NCBI GenBank assembly: GCA_009617715.1
Contig: VTFK01000304.1
Coordinates: 590,558 to 654,557, forward strand
Reading direction: 5' to 3'
Length of the DNA: 64,000 nucleotides
Source of the DNA: Plectrocnemia conspersa
Lineage: Eukaryota; Arthropoda; Insecta; Trichoptera; Polycentropodidae
Under the pieces are notes generated by a model. That model ran no database searches, had not been told where the DNA came from, and worked only from the letters and a program-made list of their open reading frames with translations. Positions 1 through 13,192 of this stretch are shown here, piece by piece. Position 1 is the first letter of the stretch. Each line of letters starts with the position of its first letter. Position numbers and translations under genes: made by a program.

Positions 1-2990
1 TTATATAAAAATGTTTGAAACTTATTTCTATATGATATTTACTATAATGATATTGCAATAAATATAATAAATATTTTAATTTTAATGGCACATATTTTTT
101 ATTATAATTTAAAAAATATATAAAATAATATTATATTTCCAGAAACACCGATTAAGTGTTAATAAATTCTTTAAAAGCATTCAATTTTTTTTAATAATAT
201 TATATTTGAGCTACCTTTAAATATGCCACGTATATTTTTATTTATTCCTAATTAATATAGTGAAAAATGAGCAACAGTAATAATGAATTTTTTATTATAA
301 TTTAATTATAAAAATTATAAAAAACATTTATATAATTTTCACTGGGCTACTTTTAAATGCGCAGTGTATATTTTTATTAAATATTTCTTACATATCATAG
401 CGAAAAAAATAAGAAATATTCAATATGAAATATTATATTTTATATCGTAATGTTAATAAAAATAAAAAATTCTATAACATTTCCACCGGGCTACTTTTGA
501 ATGTGACAATTATATTTTAATTAAATATTTTTTATAACATATCGAGCAATAAAATATAAATTTTAATTGAATTTATGAGTATTTTATTTAATTTAAATTT
601 AAAATAGTATAGAAAAATAGTTAAATTGCGACCGAGCAACTTTTAAAAGCGCCGTCTATATTTCTATTGAGTGGTTCAAATAGTATATATAGTCATAAAT
701 ATAAAAAAAATGCATAATTGTAATTATGTAATTTTTATCATAATGTAGATATAAAAATACAACGAAAATTGTATAAACTTTTCACTTGTAATAATATATT
801 TTTTATCACAATATTTACTAAAAAAAACATCATGAAAAATTTTTTTGGGTACTTTTAAATGTAGCACTAATATTTTTTTGCATCTTTTTTACAAAAATAT
901 GTCACTGGGCTACTAAATGCGCAACATATATTTTTATTAAAAGGTTTTAAAATATTTTAGCAAATAATATAATAAATATTTTCACCCTAATAATATATTT
1001 TTTATCGTAATATATATACAAAAATATATGTAAAACAAATAAGATTATGAAAATATTATAATAATTTTTACCAAGTTACGTATATTTTTATTCAATAGTT
1101 CTTACTTAATATAGTATAAATTTATTTTATTGTTATATTTTTAAAATATTAACAAAAAAAGTTGTGAAAAACTTTTATAAAAAAATCAATGAAATACTTT
1201 TAATTGTGTGAGAAATATATAAAAAAATTCAACTAAAAACTGTTTTATAATGCAATTTGCTTAATTAATATTTTATTATAAGTCGAAAATTTTTTAATTA
1301 AAAATCATTAGATATTCGCCGAGCTGTAATTAAATGCGCCACGTGTATTTTAATTAAATGGTTCTAACACATTAACACTAAATATTTTAATTGCAAGCAT
1401 AAAAAAATATTTAATGGTTCTTACGTATCACTGCGAGTTATTGAATAAAGATTTAAGCTGTATTTATATTTAATTTATATAAAATTCTCACTTAGCTACT
1501 TTTAAATATGTCTTAAATTTGATATCAAAAATAGTTTTTCAAAATTATAGTAATACATATAGGAAATATTAATGTATTTTTTATTTTATTGTACATTTTT
1601 GAAACTATATAAAAAAAAATATTGTGGAAAGGTTCCATAAGATTTTCACTGAGCTACTATCAAATGCGTTTTACATAATTCTGGAAGAAACTTAGAAAAG
1701 ATTTTAACTAAACACTATTTGCAATGAAATAAATGTATAATAAACAATAATATAAATAAAGAAAATATTGAAAAATATGCAAGTATTCTTTATTGCTCCA
1801 ATAGAAGTATTTTTATGTGTCGCGCTTTAAAGAAATATTTTTTCACATAAAAAGACAAGAAATAAATATATTAAATATTTTAGTTGCAAAATTTCATTTT
1901 TTAATTCTAATTTTTTTTTAATTTAAAAAAACATATAAGACGTATTTTATTTATAAATCTCAAAGTTTATATAATATAAAGAATGACCTACAAAATATAA
2001 TGAAAATATATAGGATTTACCCGAGCTACTTTTAAATGTGCCATTTCCAATTCTACAATTCTACATAATATTATAGTCAACACTTTAACTAAACTATAAG
2101 ATATACAAATATAAAAAAAGATTATATAATAATATATAAATGTAAAAAACTTCCTAATATAACAGTCACCTAATGCCCCACATATATCTATATTTAATCA
2201 TCCTTACATAATATAGCCATAAATTTAACAAATATTTTTACTGTGAAAATATTGATTTCTTTTTTATTATTTTATTGCAAAAACATAAACAAAGGAAATT
2301 GTAAAATAAATATAAACCAAGCTTCTTTGAAATTGAATTATTTCAACATAATAAAACTAAAATTAAATATATAAGACTGCTTGAATGTTCAATAATATTA
2401 TTACATTTTTATTTATTTAATGATAAGATATAAATATGATTTATACAAAACCAATTAAATTGTCACGACATTTTTTGATATTTCCGCCAAGATACTCTTG
2501 AATACTTTAATTGAATAGTTATTGCACAATTCTGCAAAAAATATGTAAAAGATGTTAACTAGATACTGATTTAAAATGCAATAATAATACGTTATTTTAC
2601 TTTATTCTTATTATAGTAATATATACACAAAAACAAGAGAAAAAAATTATGTAATTTTAATCAAATCTATTTGTATTGAATATTTATACATTAATGATTT
2701 AACACAGATTTTATTAATGTATGATATATTTTATCATATTGTGAATATAAATATATATATATATACTATATGTATGTGTATATATAGTACATAAAAAAAT
2801 TGTGAAAAAATCGACAATATTTCTATAAGATACTTTTATATGTGATACATACATTTTTTAAATGATACTTTTACAATAATTCTACGAGAAATCAATGATA
2901 AATAATCTTCTTTAGTTACACAACATCTATTTTTAAATGCTCCACTTTTAAATATACCTATATTTATGATTGATAATAAAAAAATAATAT
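1..2990. repeat. Diverged AT-rich tandem satellite, unit about 140-150 bp
   Basis: A recurring core resembling GCTACTTTTAAATGCGCCAC, followed by TATATTTTTATTAAAT, is seen near 209, 344, 489, 634, 846, 905, 1071, 1318, 1494, 1652, 2024, 2168, 2485, 2820 and 2920. The first copies are spaced about 135-145 bp apart. Later copies are more diverged and less regular. Between cores the sequence is runs of A/T. No ORF of note is present. The array appears to extend beyond the left edge. It lies directly downstream of the MYND exon on the minus strand, so it could sit in that gene's first intron or mark a truncation. Confidence 0.75.
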
Positions 2991-3090
2991 CAATATTTAT
3001 TAAGACAATTTAGTTATATCACTCGTACTTTCAATATTTTTAGAAAAAAATAAAAAAAATTGCATAGGATGGTAAATCATTTTTTCAAAC

Positions 3091-3243
3091 CTCGTAAGCC
3101 TTACAGGCGTTTTTGTGATTCTTACAATCCATTTTCTGGTGCTCCTTGCAACAGTATGACACCTCTTTGCACACTGAACAACGAAGTGAAGCTGCTGCAT
3201 AGCAAACGGGACATGCAACTCCTTGTTCGTCGTCACCCGGCAT
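3091..3243 (-). CDS. MYND zinc-finger exon of a second SET/MYND-type gene (partial)
   Basis: A 51-codon exon reads from ATG at 3243 to a candidate donor GTTTGA at 3090-3085. It encodes a full MYND zinc-binding pattern: CPVC, then CSVC, then YCCKEH, then C-K-N-H-K-N-A-C. The exon ends in CKAYE, the place where SMYD/SmydA proteins pass from MYND into the first SET segment. The family is lysine-methyltransferase-like, but no SET segment is visible downstream in the window because 1-2990 is satellite. The rest of the gene may lie beyond the left edge, or this may be an orphan exon. The donor is weak. It is divergent from the intact SMYD gene at 8894. Family call is good; gene completeness is unknown. 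Confidence 0.6.
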
Positions 3244-6200
3244 CCTGACAATTTCTGGCACGCAATAAAGAAATACCAATCGACGGATTGAACCGAGCAA
3301 TAAACAACCAACTGCTCTTAGGCCGTCACCTGTGACTAGAAACTAGACTATTTGCCTTATATGGAACTATTGAAATGCTTCGGAGAGATCTGTATATCAG
3401 TCCAATCGCGTCGGTCGACTGGCAAGTCCGGTTAGGATGCTGATCTGGCGCTGCCAAGGAAAATATGGCCAATTTATGTAATATCCATATGGTTTTCGAA
3501 ACGACTGCTGCTTTCTAAGGCGCCCGTGTGCCAAATTTTCAAATATAGCTTTCGTTGTAAAATAAGCTATGTGCATGCCAGAGCAAGCTGAACGAAACGC
3601 TTCGTTCCTCTCATGCAAAAGCATAGTGCATCTGGTTAGAGGACGAACAGATATCTCTGTCTCGGCTTTATATTTTTCGTATGAGAAACTCGACATTGCC
3701 AATTCATAGCACTAATATGCAACAGGCGAAAACAGAGGGTGCTAAATTTTCAAGACGCAAAAATTATAAAAATATGTTAAAAAAAAACTAGCAACATCTC
3801 ACCAGTGACGGAACTTCAAATTTTGCAGCCATGCAGAAAAAAAAATCAGCTCAAAAGTAAATAAGTTTTATTTTATGTAAATATTCAACTCAAACTTGTA
3901 AGGTATAATGCATTGTTATTATTGTTTTTTTTCAGAATTTCAATAAAACAATTCCATAAAGAAAACTATCTTTCGTGAAAAATAATGATACAAAACTTAT
4001 GACCTAAGCTAGGGTTCTCAATCGAATATTTAAATTATTCTCCCGATATTGAATGAAATTTGAAAAATCTTAGAATGAAATAATTTGTATCTGTTTCGTT
4101 CTTTCAATTTGTATATTGTTTTTGTATCCTAGTGCATTTGTGCTTGAAGCGCTGAAATTCAATTAATTGCATTATCGGCGTAGTGCACTTAATAAAGTAA
4201 TTTTTAAAGGTATTTTTAGGGCGGTATAAACAACTCGGCAATGCTCAGTGACTTTCGGCTTCGAGCTTAAAAGTGCCCTGTAAAGTCGCGATTGCGTCCC
4301 TTATTCTTACCTACTACGGCCAGAACGTCAGACGCTTCTCTCTCAACGAGTTTGTCAAACACAGATGTTTAAACTGTTTTTTTATTTATTATTTTTAAAC
4401 GTTTATTTGTATAATATCCATCAATTGGAGAAACCTGTTAAGTCATGATGGTAGGTTTTGTAATAAAATTAATTTAAATTTTTTTTTTACTTCATATCAA
4501 AAGGCACTGATATATATTATATACAGCAGCATATTTTTAATAACGAGAATATGGTTTTATTAAGTCTAATATTTATTTTCTACAATCTTTAATCAAAAAT
4601 TTTATCTTATCCTCTATTTTTAATATATGCTACATATATTTATTTGTGTGTATTTAGTTCTTAAATTTTACTAACAAATTTACTTTTTAGATTTTAAATT
4701 ATTAATAAATAGTCCTACATTCCTAATTAAATTTTACACTTATAAATCTTTCTCGTTATACCTATTCAATAACATTAATTAAGCTTTTTTTATTAAATTT
4801 TAATATTTTTTTTCAACTTATCGTTTTTCATATTTAACTCTACAACTATTTCCTTTTTATAACTCACTTTAAAATATTCACATAAGAAATAATCTTTTCC
4901 CTTTTTTGGAACATCTACAATATCAGTTTTTAATAACACAAATAATAATGGACTTAACCTAGATTCCCTGGTATACATTTTAATACCTTAAATATTATTT
5001 TATAAAAATACTCGCATTAGTGTTAAAAACAACATTTCGAACTTCTTAGGCTTTTAATATCTGAACAAGCGATAATATATGTAAAAGATATGGAAAACTT
5101 TATATAAAGCATACGAAAACGCAGCTTCTATCAAAAAAATATGATATTATAAATATGTTTTAAAAACAAAGATGTACGAAATAAGTTTTGGAAGAATATT
5201 CAATTTTAAGCTTCAATTATTCTTCACACATTTACTAAAGCAGAAAGAACTTTTTTAGCAACCTGATTTCAGTTTTATTTTATACTTTTTTAATTATTTT
5301 TTTAAAATCATAGTTTTATGAAAAAAATGTTAATTGCATAAATAGTTAATTTTATTATTAACGAGCTAATAAATATTATTAATACATTTATATTTTTTCA
5401 GCCCCCTAGTTCATAATGCAACTTTATTTTTAAATATATACTCTAAATAAGAGCATATTTTAAGTCTTTTTTTTCTTACTTAATTGAAGTAAAGTTATAG
5501 TAAATCATTACAATATATAATAGTAGAAACCATATTTTAGTTAAATATGAAATTGAAATTATAAATATTATAGAGTTTTTTTTTAATATTTAGGTATTCC
5601 TTAGATATTTTGAAAGCTTTTTCTTCATATATAAATTCTTTTAATCAAATTTTACAGTAACTTAAGGTAAAAAATTAATAAACTCTTTTTATTTAAAAAT
5701 TAAAAATTATCTTAAGATAGATTTTATAATATACGTACAACTAAACCATAAAAAAATGATGAAATAAACTTTTTATGCTACCATAAAAATCCCTATCGAG
5801 CGGTAGATAAACAAAACTAAACAAAAATGGTTCGACAAATGGCTAGTCACTAAATTCTACTTACAGCACAGCAGTGATATTTTCTCGTCTAAATATAATA
5901 GAAATGCTTTTACCATCGACTAGTTAACTAAAATAAATTGTATATATAAACTCTAAATAATTACACATTAGGAAAACCGCTAATAGATTTAATAACTAAA
6001 CTATCTCCAGTTTCTTTATTACATAATATATTAAAAATAAGTTATTCATTTATAATTTTTTACTATGGTTTTAAAATCTTAAATAATGGATAATTAAACT
6101 TTAATTATTTCTCATGAATAATTAAACTTTAATCTTATTAAAAATCGCGTCAAATGCTCATAGTTTGTCCGCAACTCGATGTTACACTGAAACTTAAAAA

Positions 6201-6949
6201 TAGATGCACTAGCTGAACACTTCAATAAACTAAATAAAACACAGTGATATAATTAAATCTCACAAAAATAGGTTGATATAGGGAATAATAAAAATATATA
6301 TTAATAATATTAGATAAAACTGTTTAATAAAATAATAATATCAAACAGTTGTAAATAATTACATAATATAAAAAAAAGTTTTTTTTTCTATAAAATATTC
6401 AGGAATAATTATAGATAAAAATCAACAAGAAATGAAGAATATAAAATAGAAAACATTTATTTTGATAAGATGAAATTTACATTAGTGTATCAGCTTAATT
6501 ATTTTGTAACGATATTAAATATACTTAACAGATAAATTAATATTAATAATTTTATCTGTATAAATATATAAAACATATATTAAATATACAGATAAAATAA
6601 TAATTAAAAGAGCTCGGAAAAGAGCGATTATAATAGTATTAAATAATTATTTTTTCTGAGCTTAATGTAATATATTATATGAAAGAAAATGATAATCAAC
6701 AAAAGTTTTTTAAGCAAATTCTTTCCCATTAAAAATAACTAAAATAACTAATAAAACAATAAAAACTCTAGTATGGTCAGCTCTGGTGTCATGAAATTTA
6801 AACAGCTTATTATGTATGGAATTTTCAAGAGCAACATAATGTCATTTCCATCGCAATCTATAGAGCATCAAAAACCCAGTTAATATTATATTGTACAATA
6901 TAGTGTAACTGATATCCAAATCCCGAGTAGAGATGGCTTGTAAGATATT
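3244..6949. other. Intergenic, mostly AT-rich
   Basis: 3300-3720 and 4200-4370 are less AT-rich than the rest; the first may hold the promoter and 5' UTR of the MYND gene. A short motif at 4208-4232 (TTTTTAGGGCGGTATAAACA) recurs in similar form at 25725-25745. No coding exon could be supported. Confidence 0.5.
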
Positions 6950-7860
6950 AGTAATATATCGAAATAATATTCGAATAAAGACCGAACCATTTCGCATGAG
7001 AAATAGTAAGAAACAGACATAAACGGCCTGTTCCATTCTCAACGTTTGCAGCATTTTACAAAGACGAAAATGAGTTTTATATCGATTAACTAATTAACAT
7101 TACTGCTATTTTAATTTTAAAACGCAATATTTTTAATCGATTTTAATAAGATATGTTTTTTCTATATATATTATTATTTTGTAAAAAAAAATGAGTGTAC
7201 TACTCTAAATTTTATAGCTTTAACTTATAATTTGTATTCATAATTCAACGACAAAGCAGCGAAGACAGGTAGCATCAGATATTTCAGAAGGCGGCTTATC
7301 GGTGATAGTTCTATAGACGTTTCTTTTATATCTGTATTTTTCGTTTCAGACTATTTGGCTAATTTCTGCTTCTGCGATATTGTTTTCTTTGGCTTTCTCT
7401 TTCTTATTATAAAAATATTACTTTTTAGTATAGTAATTTGTGTTTTAACTTATATAAAGTTCTATAGAAGTTTATTTTATACGCGTCTTTCGCGATTCCG
7501 ATTGTAAATTAATATTCGTTATTGCGTGTTCAGCTAGTTCTGTTTTTGTGACAATGATTTTTAGGTTATCCACATATAAAAAATCAATTGAATGTACATT
7601 TTTCAAACAAGATAATTAGTACTATAATTGCATACAGTATTTAAGGATTGAGAGTATCAGTTATTACAGACCGCAGATTATTGCCGCCTAGCTAGTTTTA
7701 AATTCTGTAGACGTTCCTTTTATATCCGTCTTTTGTGATTCTGATCATGCCATAATAATTTTTGATTTGTGTTTTAATGATGTTTGCTTCTGTGGCATAA
7801 GTTTTATGTTTTTCTTTTACTGATTTTATATATCTGTTTAAATTTAAACAGTTTGTTAAT
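6950..7860 (+). repeat. Dispersed repeat, copy 1, with internal sub-repeats
   Basis: 6955-7140 matches 17800-17960, and 7218-7350 matches 17995-18130. A sub-repeat resembling TAGACGTTCCTTTTATATCC, then GTCTTTTGCGATTCCGAT, recurs near 7315, 7455 and 7698. It is followed each time by a 'TTTCTGCTTCTGTGACAT'-like stretch. The sub-repeat spacing is about 140-240 bp. No ORF is shared, so this looks like a non-coding repeat family. Confidence 0.65.
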
Positions 7861-8269
7861 TTGAATGAATTTTACTCTATTTTTGATTAGTTGTTTTAAT
7901 AAATTTCATATGCTAATTCTGGTGTTAATAAATTTTCAAAGCCAATTGTGTGTGACATTTTTAGGTCAACGCAACAAACTTTATACATTGTACATACATA
8001 TGTGCAAATAAAGTTTCCAGAGCTTCCAAGTTTTTCCTCAACTGATTCCGATAATTTGGTTTTGAGATTTGTGGCTACACATACAATTTTTATTTTTATA
8101 TATAACCATATAGTCATAAAAAAATATAAAACAAATTTACTTACTCAGAACAAAACCAGATTTAACAAACAAACTAAAATCAATTGACCGAAGCAAATTT
8201 TACGTCTTCACAACTTCGCATTGAAAAAATAAGAAATATTTTATTTAACTACGTAACTATATAGTTTGA

Positions 8270-8480
8270 GATAAGCGTAAAACAATAGTAAAAAAGACGA
8301 CTGGTTTGTTTGTTTCATGCAAAAACGATATTTTACAAATGTAAAATTTAAGCAGAGACGGTTTTTTTATTCTCAACATTCGCAACATTTCACAAGGACG
8401 TAAAAGTTAATTTTATTATCGCTTTTTTAAAAACAACCGCATTTATAAGAGTTTCGGCTTGTATTATAAAAACGAGTGTC
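8270..8480 (+). repeat. Dispersed repeat, partial copy 2
   Basis: The stretch resembles 17795-17960 and 6955-7140: a TTCATGCAAAAACGAT-like start, then TTCTCAACATTCGCAACATT, then a CGCTTTTTTAA tail. Only the left part of the family is present here; the sub-repeat tail is missing. Confidence 0.55.
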
Positions 8481-8893
8481 TCAAAAGCATAAATTTATAC
8501 TATTCAATTCAAGATTGAATTTTAGATTATACTTTTTACTATGTTCTTTTTTATGGTTTGTAAATATTATTATGAAATAAAAAATGCCACGATGTTTAGT
8601 TTGTCTCTAATATTCTCAGCGCGTTATATGAAAACGAAGCGAAAGTTCATTCCTATAAAAAAACACCTTTACCCAGGTCGTCCAACTCTAATAAACCGGC
8701 CCTGAAAATATCTACTTGGTTGGTGTGCGTGTGTTGAAATGAGTTTAATTATGTCCTCCTGTCTTTTCAGCAGCAGTCTGCCAGCTCAACCGAGAGCGAA
8801 AGCTTCTAAGTCCGCTTGTTTAAAAATAACTGATATGAAATAATAGCCGATAATCTAATAACGCGTTTAAGCAATTAATGTTTCAGTCATAAA

Positions 8894-10703
8894 ATGAGTG
8901 CAATCAGAGAAATACCTAAGTGTGCCATTTGTTCCGAGCCGGCGGGTCAAGTTTGCGGAGGATGTAGGGCAGAGCACTATTGCGGTAGAGTTCATCAGAA
9001 GCAAGCGTGGAGAGCGGGACATCGATTGAAATGCACCTCCTTCCGCTTGGACACCAACGAGCTCTTGGGAAGATACTTCGTGGCCACGAGGGACATCAAA
9101 CAGGGCGAGATTATCATGAAAGAAAAGCCAGCTATTCACGGACCTAAGATGAACTCTCATCCCACGTGCTTAACTTGCTATACAAAGCTACAACCTTTAA
9201 AGAAAGATAAGATAGTAGAATTTTACAAATGCACTAAATGCGGATGGCCCATGTGCGACGAAAACTGTCAAAATCACGAAATACACAAAGAAGAATGCGA
9301 TCTGATGACTTCGCGGAAGTTCAAATCTGCTATTACTTACACGTGCGAAAATAAAAGGGAATCGGCATATTGTGTCATTGCTCCTTTGCGCTGTTTACTA
9401 TTACAAAAAACCGATCCAATACAATATGAGGCTATCATGAACTTGGAGAGTCACTTAGAAGAGAGGATCGATAGTCCTTTGTATAGGATACTAAAAGCAA
9501 ATATAGTGACCTTCATTCATCAAATCTTAGGTTTGACTCAATTCAATGAAGAAACTATTTTAAAAGTAGCTGGAATTTTGGATACAAACGCATTTGAGAT
9601 CAAGAATAAAGAGAAGAATACAAGGTTGAGGAGTTTGTTTTTATCTGCTTCAATGAGATCTCATGACTGCAATCCGAATACTAAGCATGTGTTTTCTAAT
9701 GAAGATTTCACCATGACTGTTATAGCTACGATTCCTATATCAAAAGGCACTCCGATAACGACTTCATACACTCAACCTCTATGGGGAACTTTAGCTAGAA
9801 GAATACATCTACAGGACGCTAAATGTTTCTTGTGTACGTGTAAGCGTTGTAAGGATCCCACTGAATTGGGTACATATCTGGGAGCCATCTTCTGCTCAAG
9901 ATGCTATGCCAACAATCCGAACAAAGATCTGAAAGATATTCCCAAGGTCATTTCTCTGGATCCTTTAAACAACAGTTCAGATTGGAAGTGTCAGTCTTGC
10001 AGTCATACGTTGCACGCTAAACAAATAGCATGGGGCAACGAAGCCATCAGAAAAGACATTGCATTGCTTAACAAGACCAGACCTAAAGACTTGGAAGAAT
10101 TCATAATCAAGTATGAACAAGCCTTACATCCAGAAAACTTTCACGTCGTAGAAGTCAAATATGCTCTATCTCAAATGTATGGACATCTAGATGGATATAC
10201 ATATAACGGTAAGTGAATTTATTGGATCTGATCTAACAAATTGCAAAACCCTCGATTGATTGATAGTGACGGGATGCTGCCAATTGTGTCTATTGCAAAT
10301 CATTTGTAATGTTTCAGATCTGAACAACGCCGCTCTCAAACGAAAGATAGCTCTCTGTCAAGAACTATTGGATATTCTAAATGTGTTGCAGCCGGGTTCC
10401 TCTCAAGCTAGGGGTACGTTATTGTTGGAACTGCAGGAAGCGATGCTCGTCCAGACAAAAAGAGAACTAGCGTCAGAAATAGTCACAAAAGAAGCCGCTC
10501 AAGTAATTAACTACACTGTCTATCGTGTTCCAAATATAGACAGACGGGTATTCTTGAACAAAATTTCAATATGATTACAGGATCTGATGGGCGAATGCAT
10601 GGTGATGCTGCAAGAAGCGTCAGACATTCTAAAATCTGAGCCAGATATGCAAGAGATGCTGCGTAGCAAACTACAAGCACTGGCTTTAGAGTTGAACGAT
10701 TAA
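8894..10703 (+). CDS. SET and MYND domain protein, SmydA-like
   Basis: A putative lysine methyltransferase-family protein of 540 residues in three exons: 8894-10208, 10318-10502 and 10581-10703. Donors are GTAAGT and GTAATT, acceptors are TTTCAG and TTACAG, and phase is kept throughout. The MYND finger comes first (residues 10-50: CAIC, CGGC, HYCGRVHQ, H-R-L-K-C). Next is a SET part split by a cysteine-rich insert (CLTC, CTKCGWPMC). The SET core motif HDCNPN sits at about residues 255-260. A post-SET CxCxxC (CLCTCKRC, or C-F-L-C-T-C) follows near residue 315. The C-terminal exons are helical. The layout matches arthropod SmydA proteins, many of which have untested or weak catalytic activity. 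Poly(A)-like AATAAA motifs lie around 10825. It is divergent from the MYND exon at 3.1 kb. Confidence 0.9.
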
Positions 10704-11416
10704 GAAATAAATTACAAACTAAGCCGTATTAGTTACATTTATAATATTCACAAAATAATAGCATACAAACACAAATACTACTACACGTGATATATTTTAA
10801 AATGCTTTATAAAATTGTGATAATAAATAAATATATTATTAGGATAAATATAAGTTTATTGTTTTATTATTAAACAGTTAATTTAATAGTCACTTACCTA
10901 ACAATTTTCTTTGCACACTTGTGTGCTTACATTTAAATATTATATGGCTATGTTACAGTGAATGTGTATTTTTAAATGAAATCATATTTTTACTAATATT
11001 TTTTACTAACTAGGCTAGTGAAAATGTATCAAACAATTGACTTATAATTTCACTGATCAATACTAGTGAAACTATGTGTCCTTAACAGGTTATATTTGAC
11101 AGTTGCAAAACGTCAGTCTGATGTTCAAACCCAGACCTAACCTAAACGAATTGATGTAATGAAAGTTAAAAAACTATAGTTTAGATTATTATATATAACT
11201 TAATATAATGTTATATATTTACATACTAGCAATATAATCTGTTTTATTATTGTAAATAATAAATAAATTAACAATTTACTGTTAATTAAATAACTTGTTA
11301 TTAACTTTAACCTAAACAAAACGAAATACAAAAAAATAAAAAATAATATAACATTAATCCCTTTGACTATAAATAAACTAGAATACTATAAAACTCATGT
11401 TATACAAAAAAAAGTC
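10704..11416. other. Intergenic between convergent gene ends
   Basis: AT-rich, with AATAAA-like signals for the SMYD gene near 10825-10835. No ORF or RNA gene was seen. Confidence 0.5.
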
Positions 11417-12549
11417 TTAAATATGATCTTCACTTAAAGGTGTAATCCTGCTGCAGACAACTTTCTGAGAATATCCTCTCTTTTGAACAGCACAAGACAA
11501 AGATTGTACTTCTAAATTCTTAATACTTTCATCTTGCTTTTTGTTAAATTTTTGGTAATTAAACAGCTGTTTTTCTTCTATCAAATTATCATTGCCGGCT
11601 TTTCTCTGCGTTTTGGGTTCTTCTTTCTATAACAATAGTTAATTCATTAGAATAATGAAACAAATAAAAACTAAATTATTATAACATTACATGATTCTTA
11701 GTGTTTCCGCTAATCCATTTGTATATCGGAGTTGAATTCAACGCTCGCCTATAACTTTCATTAGACAGTCCATAAATGAGGGGATTGATGGCACAATTAA
11801 GATATATAAGATAATGTGATAATAGCCACAATATACGAAAAGCTTCTTGTACCTAAAATTATAAAATAATCAAAATAAATATGAAGCAAATATTTTACTC
11901 AATTGCTTACTGAATTGACGTCTCCTTCTCTCAAAAACTTGTTCCTCCAAAACGTGACGATAGTGAACGGCAATCGACATAATATAAACGTAACTAATAC
12001 TATAACCAACGTTTTAACGACCCTCATTTTATAATTGACTGTAATTGGATGCTCTCTGCGTAGAATTTCTTTTTCATACTTATCCAACTAAAAATAATAC
12101 TATTTAATAAGTAATCGTACACATGAATGATTGTTTACTACCTTCCAGAAGATCGCAGAATAGCAAATGATCATCACTGCTATCGGAAAGAGGACAAGAG
12201 ATGACAATAAAACATGCCAGTAAGTTGGTAAAATCTTCATATTTTCACTACAGTACGTCTCTAAGAAGTTTTTCCATTGACGCTCCTAAATATTACACGA
12301 TTTATTATAAAACAAGTTTATATAAGAGCAATAAATAAGATCATACTTTATATTTTCTATATATGCATAATGGTAATGCAAATATAATTCCAATGAATAT
12401 AATGATCAACGATAATCGTGCAGCACCATGTTTTGTAAGACGAGCTTCTCTGGGTAGCACAATGGCCATTAAACGATCACAAGAAACAGCCGATAATAAA
12501 AATACGCCAATAACCAATAAAGAAGCTGTAAGAATAAATTGTATATATT

Positions 12550-12584
<35 letters not shown>

Positions 12585-13192
12585 TAGTAGTTTAAATGAA
12601 TTGCTTTAAATGTAACTAACCTGATAGAAATCCTTCTAATTTGCATCCGATTGAACCGAGCATGTAATTTTGGAAGAAATTATGAACGAGATACATCCAT
12701 GGGCATATTAATAATGTTAGAATATCGATTATGCCTATCATTCCTATTAAGATATTAGTGGGTGTATGCATGCTTCTGTTGTAAATCATCACATGGAATA
12801 ATACAATGTTTGTGATTATGCCTCCGATGACTACGGGAAGAAATAGTAAGCTTTTTACGATGATCTCCCACGCTGGAAGAACGATCCATATTTCATTTGG
12901 GAAATTTATTTGACTCGTGTTTAACTGAAACATTTTGAATATAAGACAATCGGTTATAGTTAAGTGTATAAATCAATCAACTCACTTTAGATATATCGCC
13001 AGTAAAGTTAAAGTCAACTGTGTGTACGACGTTGTTAGTATCGAGCTCATAGATGGATAAAGAATCATCATAATCTGTACAATTGTACTTATCGTAAGAC
13101 CACAGCGCTTCAAAGTAATCTACTGCGAGCTCGGTCATAGTTGTGTTGACAAAGCATCTTGTTCTTTCTCTAGTGATAGCCGTCATACACAT
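11417..13192 (-). CDS. Rhodopsin-like (class A) neuropeptide GPCR
   Basis: A seven-helix plasma-membrane receptor of about 460 residues in seven exons, in transcript order: 13192-12986, 12924-12621, 12525-12347, 12285-12142, 12087-11911, 11852-11691, 11626-11417. Every junction is GT-AG and in phase. The N-terminus is acidic with N-glycosylation sites (NTT, NCT, NFT, NTS). Exon 2 holds TM1-TM2. Exon 3 holds TM3 with CDRLMAIV in place of the usual DRY, and TM4. Exon 4 holds TM5 after a second-loop cysteine (ETYCSEN). Exon 5 holds TM6 with CRLPFT. Exon 6 holds TM7 with NPLIY. Exon 7 is a lysine-rich tail without a signal motif I recognise. The overall pattern fits RFamide/QRFP-, RYamide- or CNMamide-type receptors, but I cannot pick the ligand. 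The start could also be one of two nearby downstream Met codons. Confidence 0.88.
12548..12582. repeat. (TA)n microsatellite in GPCR intron 2
   Basis: An uninterrupted TA run just upstream (in transcript direction) of the exon 3 acceptor at 12527-12526. Confidence 0.85.

Noticed and set aside
1..2990. CRISPR-like spacing of repeats
   Set aside because: Units are long, diverged and AT-rich with no conserved short repeat and unique spacers; it is a satellite in a eukaryotic genome.
3397..3702. 101-codon open frame on the minus strand
   Set aside because: No recognisable domain, and it lies in the probable promoter or 5' region of the MYND exon. Composition does not suggest a conserved protein.
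12363..12587. Plus-strand open frame across GPCR exon 3
   Set aside because: Antisense shadow of the receptor exon and a TA repeat.
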